Positions 1-8,222 of a stretch of 64,000 nucleotides of DNA are shown in pieces (the first letter of the stretch is position 1; each line of letters starts with the position of its first letter). The DNA comes from Dactylosporangium siamense. Its GTDB lineage: Bacteria; Actinomycetota; Actinomycetes; Mycobacteriales; Micromonosporaceae. The stretch covers positions 49,971-113,970 of the forward strand of contig NZ_BONQ01000055.1 in the NCBI RefSeq assembly GCF_016862795.1. Direction: 5' to 3'. A program made the position numbers and the translations under genes. The notes under the pieces were generated by a model. That model was not told where the DNA came from, searched no databases, and worked only from the letters and a program-made list of their open reading frames with translations.

Positions 1-8
1 GATGGCTC

Positions 9-3000
9 TCACGGCGCGCTCGGCCTGACGACCGTGGACGCGCCACCGCCGAAGGTGTCGTGCCACTTCCAGGCGTTCTGCACGAACCGGCCGCCGTCGG
101 ACAGCGACACGAACGCGTCGGCCGCCGGGTCACCGGTGAACGTGACGATGTCGGCCCGGCCGTCGCCGTCGAAGTCGCCGACACCCGGCCGCTCGGCGTT
201 GATGGCGAAGTTGTCGTGCCACTTCACGGGCGTGCCGAAGCCCGTGCCACTCGACAACGCGACGAACACGTCGGCGGTGCTGCCACGGGTGAAGGCCACC
301 AGGTCGTCGCGACCGTCGCCGTTGACGTCGCCGGTCGACACCACGTCACCGCCGAAGCCGGACCGCCACAGCCAGCCGTCGCCGACGAACCGGCCGCCGT
401 CGGACAGCGCCACGTAGAAGCTGCCGCCGGTGCCGCCGGTGAAGGTCGCGATGTCGTCGCGGCCGTCGCCGTCGAAGTCGCCGACGAGCGGCGTCTCGGT
501 GCCGATGGCGAACCGGTCGTGCCACCTGATGCCGGGTCCGAAGCCGCTGCCGGTCGACAGCGCCACGTACACGTCCGCGTTGGCGCCGCGGGTGAAGGTG
601 ATGATGTCGGTGCGGCCGTCGCCGTCGACGTCCCCGACGAGCGGCACCTCCGCGTCGACGGCGAAGAAGTCGTGCCACTTGGCGCCGCCGCCGAAGCCGC
701 CGCTGCCGTTGCCGAGCGCCACGTAGACGTCGGCGAGCGACCCCCGGGTGAAGGTGATGAGGTCGGTCCGGCCGTCGCCGTTGACGTCGCCGGTGAACGG
801 CACCTCGCCGTCGATGGCGAAGAAGTCGTTGCCCTTCACCGACGCCCCGAACGACGTGCCGGTCGAGGTGGCACTGAACACGTCCGAGTCGGCGCCGCGG
901 GTGAACGCGACCGCGTCGTCGCGGCCGTCGCCGTTGACGTCGCTGACGACCCGGCCGCGGACGCTGCCGGACACGACCCCGGAGGCGGGCCCGGCGTTGC
1001 CCGCGGCGTCGACCGCGACCACCCGGTAGTACCAGGTCTGCCCGATCGGCAGCGGACCGTGCCGGAAGCCGGTGCCGGCGACGGTGCCGCGCAGGTTCGC
1101 CGCGGTGACCGGCACGGACGAGTTCGTCGAGCCGTAGACGCGGTAGCTGGTGACGCCCACGTTGTCGCTCGCCTCGCTCCAGGTGAGCCCGATCGCGTGG
1201 GTGCGCCCGCCGGTGACGGCGAGTCCGGTGACCGCGCCGGGCGCGGTGGTGTCCAGGTACGGCGCGACCATGCTCGACGCCGTGTAGCGCGACGCCGTCC
1301 ACGCGCCGCCGACCGGGGTGAGCGTGACCGTCACCGCCGACTTGCCGGCGGTGAGCGCGGCGGGCAGCGTGAACTCGTCGGTGAGCCAGCGCTGGATCTC
1401 GTTGCCGAGCGGCTGCAGCCAGGTGCCGGCGCTCACCCCGTCGACGGCGACCGCCGCCTGCTGGTAGGCGCGTTGCTGGTCGCCGGTGCGGCGCAGCCGG
1501 ACCCCGGAGTTGCCCGGTTCGACCGCGACCCGGAAGGAGATCGCCGAGGTGCCGGAGCGGACCTGGCCGGTGCTGGACACGTCGTCGTTGTCACCTTCGA
1601 AGACGGAGGTCAGCTGGTACTGCGTGGCGGCACCGTCGGCGTAGCCGTGGGCGCTGCGGCTGGCGGCGTCGCCCGTCAGCACCGTGTCGGTCTGGCGGAC
1701 CGCGGCGGTCGGCTGGGTGTAGAGGAACGCGGTCGAGGCGTAGTCGGCCGGTTCGTTGGCGGTCGGCCCGTGCTCGATGCCGAACCGCAGGCCGCTGGTG
1801 TAGGCGACGGCGTCGCCGAGCATGAGCCGGTAGGCGGCGTCGCACTCGTCGGCGCAGCCCCCGGTGCGGAACCGGTGCCCGGTGTTGCCGGTGAAGACGC
1901 CCGAGTACTCGCCGCGGTTGAAGTACCAGCCGGACTCGTAGAAGTCCTCGGTGCCGGTGCCGTACCACTGTGGGCTGGAAGCGCCGTCGACGTGGATGCG
2001 TTCGTCGCCCTCGAGGTAGTTGCGGGTGTTGCCGCCGGTGATGTGCGCCCGCATGGTCTGCGACACCCCGACGAGGCGGCCCCGGCCGGCCTGGTCGGCC
2101 ATGATCCAGTCCTTGCCGGCGACGGTCTCGGCGCGGCGCGACTGGGTGGTGAAGTAGCCGACGTCGCTGGACCAGGTGGTGGGCGCGGACGTCACCTCGG
2201 CCTGGATGCCGCCGATCGACGCGCCGCCGGTGTTGGCGATCGCGACGGTGGCGTTGGCGCCGAACGGCATCGGCCACCAGGCGCTGTACCAGCCGCCGGG
2301 TGCGGCGTCCATGGCGAACATGAGCGAACGCACGGTCCGCTCGCCGAGCCCGGCGCCGAAGAACTCCGCCACGGGGGCGTCGACGGTGGTGCGGCCGTCG
2401 AACGTGATCCGCAGCCGCAGCGCGGTGAGGGTCGCCTCGGTGGCGGCGCCGTCGGGGATGCGCAGCCGCAGCGCGCTGATCGCCCGCGGCCCGCTCAGCG
2501 CGGCCAGGGTGGCCTGCCCGCCAGCCGGGGCGGTGACGGTCGCGGTGGCGGTGGTGGCGCCGGCCTGGGGCGGTTTCGGGTCGCGCAGGCCCGCCTGGCG
2601 GAGGTTGTCGACGACGTCGAGGGCCTGGTCGGCGGGGTTGAAGCGGGTGATGCCGTTCGCGTCGGCGAAGGTGCGGTAGCCGACGTGGTAGAAGAGCGGG
2701 TTGTTCTGGGTGACGATCCGCATGCTGGTGCGGTACGGCATCGGCACCTTGACCGTGACACCGCCGGAGGTCTGGTCGGCGTTGGTCACCAGGGGCCAGA
2801 CGAACGGGGCGCCGAGGTTGCCGTTGACGAGGTTCTGCAGGCCGGTGTTGACGACGGTGACGCCGTCGAGCTCGACGCGGATCCAGCCGGTGGCACTGAC
2901 GTCGCCGTTGTCGCGGGTGAACCAGATCGACTGGATCTCGCCGGCGCCGCGGTCCTCGGCGATCGTGCAGCCGCCGTCGGTGCGCAGGCACGAGTAGGTG

Positions 3001-3224
3001 CCGCCGAAGCCGTCGTCGTTGGAGCCGTCGCGGCCGAAGCCGGAGAACTGTTTCGTCCGGGTGCCGGCGGACAGCGTCGGCAGCCGGTCGAGGCGCCGGT
3101 AGGTGTCCCAGCCGACCGGTCCCTTGTCGTCCGGCACCGCCGCGCCTGCGGGCGCGGGGGCGGCGACGGCCATGAGCAGCGGGAGCAGCAGGGCCGCGAC
3201 GACGGTTCTTCGCAACAGGCGCAT
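9..3224 (-). CDS. Secreted GH172 (DUF2961) glycoside hydrolase with FnIII and FG-GAP repeats
   Basis: Predicted exported glycosidase of 1071 aa. The N-terminus ([20 protein letters not shown]...) is a signal peptide ending near residue 29. A DUF2961/GH172 catalytic region covers about residues 37-520 and includes [14 protein letters not shown] near residue 420, typical of the family. One fibronectin III domain follows at about 660-753, then six FG-GAP/VCBS repeats of about 50 aa (758-1065), each with a calcium-loop motif such as DVNGDGRTD or DFDGDGRAD. Characterised GH172 enzymes act on alpha-D-arabinofuranosides or alpha-D-fructofuranosides; the substrate here is inferred. The start was chosen because the signal peptide begins there and GGAAGGGA precedes it. 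A promoter and a LacI-type operator lie just upstream, so it probably belongs to the regulon of the neighbouring LacI gene. Confidence 0.88.
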   Translation of the reverse strand: MRLLRRTVVAALLLPLLMAVAAPAPAGAAVPDDKGPVGWDTYRRLDRLPTLSAGTRTKQFSGFGRDGSNDDGFGGTYSCLRTDGGCTIAEDRGAGEIQSIWFTRDNGDVSATGWIRVELDGVTVVNTGLQNLVNGNLGAPFVWPLVTNADQTSGGVTVKVPMPYRTSMRIVTQNNPLFYHVGYRTFADANGITRFNPADQALDVVDNLRQAGLRDPKPPQAGATTATATVTAPAGGQATLAALSGPRAISALRLRIPDGAATEATLTALRLRITFDGRTTVDAPVAEFFGAGLGERTVRSLMFAMDAAPGGWYSAWWPMPFGANATVAIANTGGASIGGIQAEVTSAPTTWSSDVGYFTTQSRRAETVAGKDWIMADQAGRGRLVGVSQTMRAHITGGNTRNYLEGDERIHVDGASSPQWYGTGTEDFYESGWYFNRGEYSGVFTGNTGHRFRTGGCADECDAAYRLMLGDAVAYTSGLRFGIEHGPTANEPADYASTAFLYTQPTAAVRQTDTVLTGDAASRSAHGYADGAATQYQLTSVFEGDNDDVSSTGQVRSGTSAISFRVAVEPGNSGVRLRRTGDQQRAYQQAAVAVDGVSAGTWLQPLGNEIQRWLTDEFTLPAALTAGKSAVTVTLTPVGGAWTASRYTASSMVAPYLDTTAPGAVTGLAVTGGRTHAIGLTWSEASDNVGVTSYRVYGSTNSSVPVTAANLRGTVAGTGFRHGPLPIGQTWYYRVVAVDAAGNAGPASGVVSGSVRGRVVSDVNGDGRDDAVAFTRGADSDVFSATSTGTSFGASVKGNDFFAIDGEVPFTGDVNGDGRTDLITFTRGSLADVYVALGNGSGGFGGGAKWHDFFAVDAEVPLVGDVDGDGRTDIITFTRGANADVYVALSTGSGFGPGIRWHDRFAIGTETPLVGDFDGDGRDDIATFTGGTGGSFYVALSDGGRFVGDGWLWRSGFGGDVVSTGDVNGDGRDDLVAFTRGSTADVFVALSSGTGFGTPVKWHDNFAINAERPGVGDFDGDGRADIVTFTGDPAADAFVSLSDGGRFVQNAWKWHDTFGGGASTVVRPSAP

Positions 3225-3242
3225 GGGTGGCGTCCCTTCCGA

Positions 3243-3254
3243 GAAATCGATTGC
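3243..3254. promoter_or_regulatory. LacI-type operator copy 1
   Basis: GAAATCGATTGC matches the perfect palindrome GAAATCGATTTC at 10 of 12 positions. It overlaps the expected transcription start of the GH172 gene, the usual place for repression. Confidence 0.65.
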
Positions 3255-3258
3255 TGCC

Positions 3259-3287
3259 AGTAGACGACTTACATACGCCTGCGTCAA
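3259..3287 (-). promoter_or_regulatory. Promoter of the GH172 gene
   Basis: On the minus strand TTGACG (3287-3282) is followed after 17 bp by TCTACT (3264-3259). Transcription would start near 3252, inside the adjacent operator, leaving a leader of about 28 nt that carries the GGAAGGGA ribosome site. Confidence 0.6.
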
Positions 3288-3378
3288 TATGTCAGAAGCT
3301 TACGATCGGTCAGGGCGGCCGGCCCGCCTCGAGCGCCGGCGGCACGGCGGTCGGCGCGCCCGTCGCCAACCACGGGGC

Positions 3379-3390
3379 GAAATCGATTTC
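3379..3390. promoter_or_regulatory. LacI-type operator copy 2 (perfect palindrome)
   Basis: GAAATCGATTTC is its own reverse complement. It lies between the divergent GH172 and lacI-family genes, about 90 bp before the latter, and suggests autoregulation or looping with copy 1 (124 bp away). Confidence 0.7.
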
Positions 3391-3478
3391 CGGCCACACC
3401 GGGCGGCCCGTCACCGGTAGGCACGACCGTCCGGCGTGGCATTATTGCGCTCCGGAGATGTCGGGAAGGATTGGGATC

Positions 3479-4474
3479 ATGGCGACCATCTACGACGTCG
3501 CGCAGCGCGCACAGGTCTCCCCGGCCACCGTCTCCCGGGTGCTCAACGGGCGGTCCAGCGTCGACCCCGACATGGCCACCCGGGTCCAGGAGGCGGTCCG
3601 CGAGCTGGACTACCGCCCCAATTCCGTGGCGCGCAACCTGCGCCGCAGCCGCACCACGCTGTGGGCGGTGATCATCTCCGACGTCGGCAACCCCTTCTTC
3701 ACCGCGATGGTGCGCGGCGTCGAGGACGTCGGCCAGCGGGCCGGCTACTCGGTCGTGCTGTGCAACAGCGACGAGGACCCGGCCAAGGAGGCGCAGTACG
3801 TCACCGCCGCCCTGCAGGACCAGATGGCCGGGGTCATCATCTCCAGCTCCGGCGACCCGGCCAACGTGCGGCGGCTGATCGAGGCCGGCACGCCGGTCGT
3901 GGCGATCGACCGGCAGGTCAGCGGGGCCAACATCGACAGCGTCCTGGTCGACAACGAGCACGGCGCGCACATGGCCACCGAGCACCTCATCGAGGGCGGG
4001 TACCACCGCATCGCCTGCATCACGGGACCCCGCAAGGTGTCCACGGCCGCGCAGCGGCTGCGCGGCTACCAGCAGGCGTTGAAGGCGCACGGCTTCGGCG
4101 CACCGGCGCGGCTGGTGCGCTACTCCGACTACCGCGAGGAGGGCGGCTACGCCGCGATGGCGTCACTGCTGGACGCGGGTGACCCACCGGACGCGGTCTT
4201 CGCCGCCAACAACCTCATGACCGTCGGCGCGCTCGAGTGCCTGGTCGACCGGGGCATCACGGTGCCCGCCGGGATCGGCGTCATCGGCTTCGACGAGATC
4301 CCGTGGGCGCACCTGGTCCGGCCCTCGCTGTCGACGGTCTCGCAACCGACCTACGAGCTGGGCCGGACCGCGGCGATGCTCCTCGCGGAGCGGATCACCG
4401 AGCCGGACCGGCCCCCGTCGACCGTCACCCTGCAGACGACGCTCAAGGTCCGCGAGAGCAGCCTCAGATCTTGA
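3479..4474 (+). CDS. LacI-family transcriptional regulator
   Basis: A 331-aa DNA-binding repressor. The N-terminal helix-turn-helix (TIYDVAQRAQVSPATVSRVL, residues 3-22) is a textbook LacI headpiece, followed by the hinge region (YRPNSVARNLRR) and a periplasmic-binding-protein-like sugar-sensing domain. The start is set by the headpiece and by GGAAGGA 8 nt before ATG; a CATTAT -10-like element lies at 3440-3445. It is divergent from the GH172 hydrolase and convergent with the isomerase gene, overlapping its 3' end by 11 bp. Identical palindromes near the hydrolase, this gene and the kinase indicate one local regulon. The inducer is probably a pentose or its phosphate (inference). Confidence 0.93.
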   Translation: MATIYDVAQRAQVSPATVSRVLNGRSSVDPDMATRVQEAVRELDYRPNSVARNLRRSRTTLWAVIISDVGNPFFTAMVRGVEDVGQRAGYSVVLCNSDEDPAKEAQYVTAALQDQMAGVIISSSGDPANVRRLIEAGTPVVAIDRQVSGANIDSVLVDNEHGAHMATEHLIEGGYHRIACITGPRKVSTAAQRLRGYQQALKAHGFGAPARLVRYSDYREEGGYAAMASLLDAGDPPDAVFAANNLMTVGALECLVDRGITVPAGIGVIGFDEIPWAHLVRPSLSTVSQPTYELGRTAAMLLAERITEPDRPPSTVTLQTTLKVRESSLRS

Positions 4475-6104
4475 CGTCGCCGCACAGGTGCACGACGACC
4501 CCGAGCTCGTGGAACAGCGCCGCCTTCGCCAGCAGGGCACGGTCGGCGGCCCCGGCGTCCGGGGCGTAGGCGACCTGCACGTGGTTGGCCTTGTGCCGGG
4601 CCATCAGCTGGTCGCGGCCCACGCCGTGCAGCACCGCGTGCATGATCGGCCACTGCCGGTCGGTCGCGTCGAGCCGGCGCTGGGACTCCTGCGCCGGCAG
4701 GCCGCGCACGGTGGCCCGGCCCAGGTCGACGTGCAGCACGGCATCCATGATGAACACCCGCGACCACACGATCTCGCCCGGTTTCGACACTCCGCTCAGC
4801 GTGCCGCCGCCCAGGGGGAAGAACATCGGCGGCTGCCGCATGCTGTAGCTCTTGTCGTAGCCGCCGTTGTGCGAGGCGGGCACGGAGCCGGAGATCTCGA
4901 AGACCCAGACGAACTCGCCCTCGTAGTCCGCACCCCACCGGATGTCGTGCAGCGTGGTCGCCGGGTCGAAGCCCATCGCGTTCCACAACCGGTTGGTGAC
5001 CAGCGCGTCGACGGCCACGCCCTCATCGACCTCGTTGAAGTGTGGCAGCGGGGCGCCGGCGTAGAGCTCCCGGCCGCCGTCGCGGCTGCGCACGGGCGGG
5101 CGCTCCACGTTGTTCAGCAGGCCCTCGGCCAGGTCGCTGGCCGGCACCACGTCCTTGAGGCCCTGCTGGTACTGGATGCCGACCGCGTCGAGCCCGAAGT
5201 CGTCGCTGATCCGCAGCGCCGCGATGTACATCTTGAACTGGCTCGTTGTCTGCGCCTCGGTGAGCTCGCCGGCCTCGTCGGTGCCGAAGTGGAACGTGAA
5301 GCCGCGCTCGTCCAGCCACGCCTTGACCGCCGCCGCCTCCTCGTCGGTCACCTTGAGCATCTCCGCGACCAGGGCGCTCTGCGACAGCCGCTCCTTGAAG
5401 ATGCCGAGGGGGTTGAGCAGCTCGTCGTCGAAGATGGCGTTGTACATGCCCATGCAGCCCTCGTCGAAGACGCCGATGACGGCCTTCTCGTCGCGCAGCT
5501 GCCGGGCCAGCGCGGTGCCGAGCACCACCTCGGGCTCGGATTCGTCCAGCGGCGGCAGGTCCCGCACGTGCGACAGGTCGTGCTCCACGGTGCCGGTGTC
5601 CAGCCAGCGGCGCAGCCCGTCCACGGCCCAGTCGTCGGTGAAGTCCTCGCTCCACAGCGCGGAATGCCCGACGCCGGCCTTGGTGAGGCTGGCGGTGAGG
5701 TTGAGCAGGCCGACCAGGCCGGGGAACGCGCCGGACCAGTTCGCCACGACGAGGATCGGGCCCTCGTGGGTGCGCAGCCCCGCCAGGACGTGGTGGCTGT
5801 ACTGCCAGACCGCCTCGACGACGATGAGCGGCGCGTCGCGCGGGATGGTCTTGAACACCTCGATGCCCATGCGCTGGCTGTCGATGAACCCGTGCTGCTT
5901 CGCCGGGTCGAACGCGTGCGTGCGGCTGGCGCTCCAGCCGAGCCGTCCGAGCGCCGCGGTCACGTCGGCCTCCAGCTGCTGCTGGGTGGGCCAGCAGCGG
6001 ATGTTCGCGCTCGGCCGCAGGTCGCCGCTGACCACCAGGTACGCGGTGGCGGGCTCGGCGGCCGGGCGCCGCAGCGGCACCGGGAGCTGATACGGACTCG
6101 TCAT
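4464..6104 (-). CDS. L-fucose/L-arabinose isomerase family protein
   Basis: A 546-aa enzyme of the L-fucose isomerase fold, which converts an aldose to a ketose with a divalent metal. The motif FDEGCMGMYNA (about 211-222) fits the active-site region, and a conserved C-terminal histidine segment, ARHKANHVQVAY, lies near 501-512. Members of this fold include L-fucose isomerases that also take D-arabinose. The gene follows the FGGY kinase with a 4-bp ATGA overlap, so the two are translationally coupled and very likely successive pathway steps (aldopentose to ketopentose to ketopentose phosphate). Its 3' end overlaps the convergent LacI gene by 11 bp. Substrate (D-arabinose, L-arabinose or L-fucose) cannot be fixed from sequence alone; the GH172 neighbour favours D-arabinose. 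Confidence 0.82.
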   Translation of the reverse strand: MTSPYQLPVPLRRPAAEPATAYLVVSGDLRPSANIRCWPTQQQLEADVTAALGRLGWSASRTHAFDPAKQHGFIDSQRMGIEVFKTIPRDAPLIVVEAVWQYSHHVLAGLRTHEGPILVVANWSGAFPGLVGLLNLTASLTKAGVGHSALWSEDFTDDWAVDGLRRWLDTGTVEHDLSHVRDLPPLDESEPEVVLGTALARQLRDEKAVIGVFDEGCMGMYNAIFDDELLNPLGIFKERLSQSALVAEMLKVTDEEAAAVKAWLDERGFTFHFGTDEAGELTEAQTTSQFKMYIAALRISDDFGLDAVGIQYQQGLKDVVPASDLAEGLLNNVERPPVRSRDGGRELYAGAPLPHFNEVDEGVAVDALVTNRLWNAMGFDPATTLHDIRWGADYEGEFVWVFEISGSVPASHNGGYDKSYSMRQPPMFFPLGGGTLSGVSKPGEIVWSRVFIMDAVLHVDLGRATVRGLPAQESQRRLDATDRQWPIMHAVLHGVGRDQLMARHKANHVQVAYAPDAGAADRALLAKAALFHELGVVVHLCGDVKI

Positions 6105-7588
6105 GGTTCCTCCGAAGGTGCGGGGGTGCTGGCCAGGGTGTGGGCGATGGCGGCGGTGGCCGGGTACAGGTCGAGGTACAGCCGGAACAGCCGCTCGTAG
6201 GTCTCGGCGGTGCGCGGGTCGGGCTGGACCGTCGCGACGTTCGGGTTCCAGCGGTCGATGTCCGCGGTCCGGGCCGCGAGATATGCGGCGCCGTAGCTCG
6301 CGCCGATGGTCTTCTCGGGCATCAGCTGCGCCATGCCGGTCACGTCCGACACGATCTGCGCCCACAGGCCGCCCTGGGTGCCGCCGCCGACCGCGACGAT
6401 CCGCTCGATGCGCCCGCCGGCCCGCTCGAGCTCCTCGATGTTGTGGCGCACGCCGAACGCGGTGGCCTCCAGGACCGCCCGGTACAGGTCGCCGCGGGTG
6501 TGCCGCAGGGTCAGCCCGGCGATCACGCCGCGCGCGTCGGGGTCGGCGATCGGGGTGCGCTCGCCGGCGAAGTACGGCAGCATCAGCAGCCCGCGGGCGC
6601 CGGGCCCGGATGCGGCCGCCTCCTGGAGCAGCTGCGGATAGCCGGGCGCGCCGAGCAGGTCGTGCAGCCAGGTGGTGATCGCGCCGGACGTCGCCATGCC
6701 CGCGGCGAGGTTGCGGGTCCCGGGGAACGCACCGGTCGTGCCCCACAGCACCGGCGAGGTGTTGCGCACCTCGGTGGTGTGCACCAGGAACATCGTCGTG
6801 CCGTACATGAGCATGAGGTCGCCGAGGCGTTGCGCGCCGACGCTCACCGCCTCGGTCCAGGCGTCGATCGTGCCGGCGACGACGGGCGTGCCGGCCGGCA
6901 GCCCGGTCTGCGCGGCGGCCACGGCGGTGACGGTGCCGACGACGTCGGCGGGCCAGACCAGCGGCGGCAGTTCGAGCGGCCCGGCGAGGTCCGCGGCCCA
7001 CGGCCGGTGCCAGTCCTGCGCGGCGGTGTCGTACATCGGGGTGCACTGGCTGGCCGAGTGCTGGTCCAGGTAGTAGGCGCCGGTGAGCTGCCAGCCGAGC
7101 CAGGTCGCCGGCATGAACAGGCGCCGGGCGCGGGCCCACTGGTCCGGCTCGTGCTCGGCGAGCCAGGCGAGCTTCGGCCCGACGCTCTGGGTGGACAGCG
7201 CGGAGCCGGTCCGTTCCCGGATCGGGCCGGCGCCGCCGAGCTGCGCGGTCAGCCGGGCGATCTGTGCGGTGGCGCGGGTGTCGACGCCGTACAGGATGCC
7301 GGGCCGCAACGGGGTGCCGGCCTCGTCGGTGATCACGACGCACGGGCCCATGCCGCTGACGCCGACCGCTGTGACTTCGCTGTGGGCCACGGACAGCAGC
7401 TCGCGGATGATGGAGACGGCCTCGTCCCACCAGATCCCCGCGTCCATCTCGACGTGTCCCGGCCGCGGATGGCGCACCTCGTGGGCGCGGGTGGCGCTCG
7501 CCAGGATCGTGCCGTCCAGCGCGACGAGCACCCCTTTCGTGCTCGAGGTGCCGACATCGATGCCCACGATCGTCGCCGTGTTCGACAT
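6101..7588 (-). CDS. FGGY-family carbohydrate kinase (xylulokinase/ribulokinase-like)
   Basis: A 495-aa sugar kinase. The N-terminal phosphate-binding motif GIDVGTSSTKG (8-18) and substrate-loop sequence GHVEMDAGIWW (about 44-54) are classic FGGY/XylB features, and AVGGGTQGGLWAQIVSDVTG lies in the C-terminal ATP-binding half. It would phosphorylate the ketopentose made by the overlapping isomerase gene. Annotation by similarity would be xylulokinase, but with a fucose-isomerase-fold partner D-ribulose is an equally reasonable substrate. The start ATG lies 6 nt after a -10 box with no Shine-Dalgarno sequence, so the message appears leaderless. Expression should be controlled by the LacI operator in the promoter spacer. 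Confidence 0.88.
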   Translation of the reverse strand: MSNTATIVGIDVGTSSTKGVLVALDGTILASATRAHEVRHPRPGHVEMDAGIWWDEAVSIIRELLSVAHSEVTAVGVSGMGPCVVITDEAGTPLRPGILYGVDTRATAQIARLTAQLGGAGPIRERTGSALSTQSVGPKLAWLAEHEPDQWARARRLFMPATWLGWQLTGAYYLDQHSASQCTPMYDTAAQDWHRPWAADLAGPLELPPLVWPADVVGTVTAVAAAQTGLPAGTPVVAGTIDAWTEAVSVGAQRLGDLMLMYGTTMFLVHTTEVRNTSPVLWGTTGAFPGTRNLAAGMATSGAITTWLHDLLGAPGYPQLLQEAAASGPGARGLLMLPYFAGERTPIADPDARGVIAGLTLRHTRGDLYRAVLEATAFGVRHNIEELERAGGRIERIVAVGGGTQGGLWAQIVSDVTGMAQLMPEKTIGASYGAAYLAARTADIDRWNPNVATVQPDPRTAETYERLFRLYLDLYPATAAIAHTLASTPAPSEEP

Positions 7589-7594
7589 GGCAAC

Positions 7595-7623
7595 AAGATG
7601 TCAGAAATCGATTTCCCCGTCAA
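7595..7623 (-). promoter_or_regulatory. Leaderless promoter of the kinase-isomerase operon
   Basis: Minus strand: TTGACG (7623-7618), 17-bp spacer, CATCTT (7600-7595), then 6 nt to the ATG. The start of transcription should fall at or next to the initiation codon. Confidence 0.75.
7604..7615. promoter_or_regulatory. LacI-type operator copy 3 (perfect palindrome)
   Basis: GAAATCGATTTC, identical to copy 2, lies entirely within the 17-bp spacer between the -35 and -10 boxes of the kinase-isomerase promoter. Bound repressor would block RNA polymerase directly. Confidence 0.8.
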
Positions 7624-7714
7624 TGCCGGGCGTCGATGCGTGGGGCCTGGCGTGGGTCTGTCGAGAACGCGGGACCGGCTCCGTCCCAGGTGCATGAACA
7701 CACCTGAAGGAACC

Positions 7715-8212
7715 ATGGGACCGGACGAGATCACCGAGGTGCTGCACCGGCCGTACAGCCAGGAGCTGCTGGCCCGCGACGTGACCCGGCTGGCGTACGT
7801 CGCCAAGGACGGCACGCCCCGCACCGTGCCGATCGCGTTCACCTGGAACGGCACCCAGATCGTCATGTGCACCTCGACGAACGCGCCGAAACTGTCGTCA
7901 CTGCGGCACAACCCGATGGTCGCCCTGACCATCGACACCGAGGTGCACCCGCCCAAGATCCTGCTCATCCGCGGCCGGGCCGAGCTGGACGTCGTCGACG
8001 GCATCCCGGCGGAGTACCTGCAGATCAACGGCAGCTACGAGATGACGGCCGAGCAGCGGGTCCACTGGGAGGCCGAGGTCCGCTCCCTGTACGACGGCAT
8101 GGTCCGCATCGTCGTGACCCCGACCTGGGCGAAACTGATCGACTTCGAGACGACCCTCCCGAGCGCGGTCGAGGAGCTGATCCGCGCCCGGGAGGAGCGG
8201 CAGCGCGCCTGA
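7715..8212 (+). CDS. Pyridoxamine 5'-phosphate oxidase-like flavin/F420-binding protein
   Basis: A 165-aa single-domain protein of the split-beta-barrel PPOX family. The early segment VTRLAYVAKDGTPRTVPIAF is the usual first strand pair of this fold, followed by KLSSLRHNPMVALTID. Such proteins bind FMN or F420 and act as small reductases or cofactor-binding proteins; the substrate is unknown. The ATG at 7715 is preceded by GAAGGA with a short gap; an in-frame ATG at 7694 would add seven residues. It is convergent with the phosphoketolase gene, only 10 bp apart. Confidence 0.82.
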   Translation: MGPDEITEVLHRPYSQELLARDVTRLAYVAKDGTPRTVPIAFTWNGTQIVMCTSTNAPKLSSLRHNPMVALTIDTEVHPPKILLIRGRAELDVVDGIPAEYLQINGSYEMTAEQRVHWEAEVRSLYDGMVRIVVTPTWAKLIDFETTLPSAVEELIRAREERQRA

Positions 8213-8222
8213 ACGGCGCGGC

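Noticed and set aside
60..3263. Long open frame on the plus strand opposite the GH172 gene
   Set aside because: Repetitive V/A/D/G-rich product typical of antisense GC-rich coding; the minus strand has a signal peptide and known domains.
6105..7430. Upstream extension of the isomerase reading frame into the kinase gene
   Set aside because: The extension is a shadow of the kinase; the conserved isomerase starts at 6104 in an ATGA overlap.
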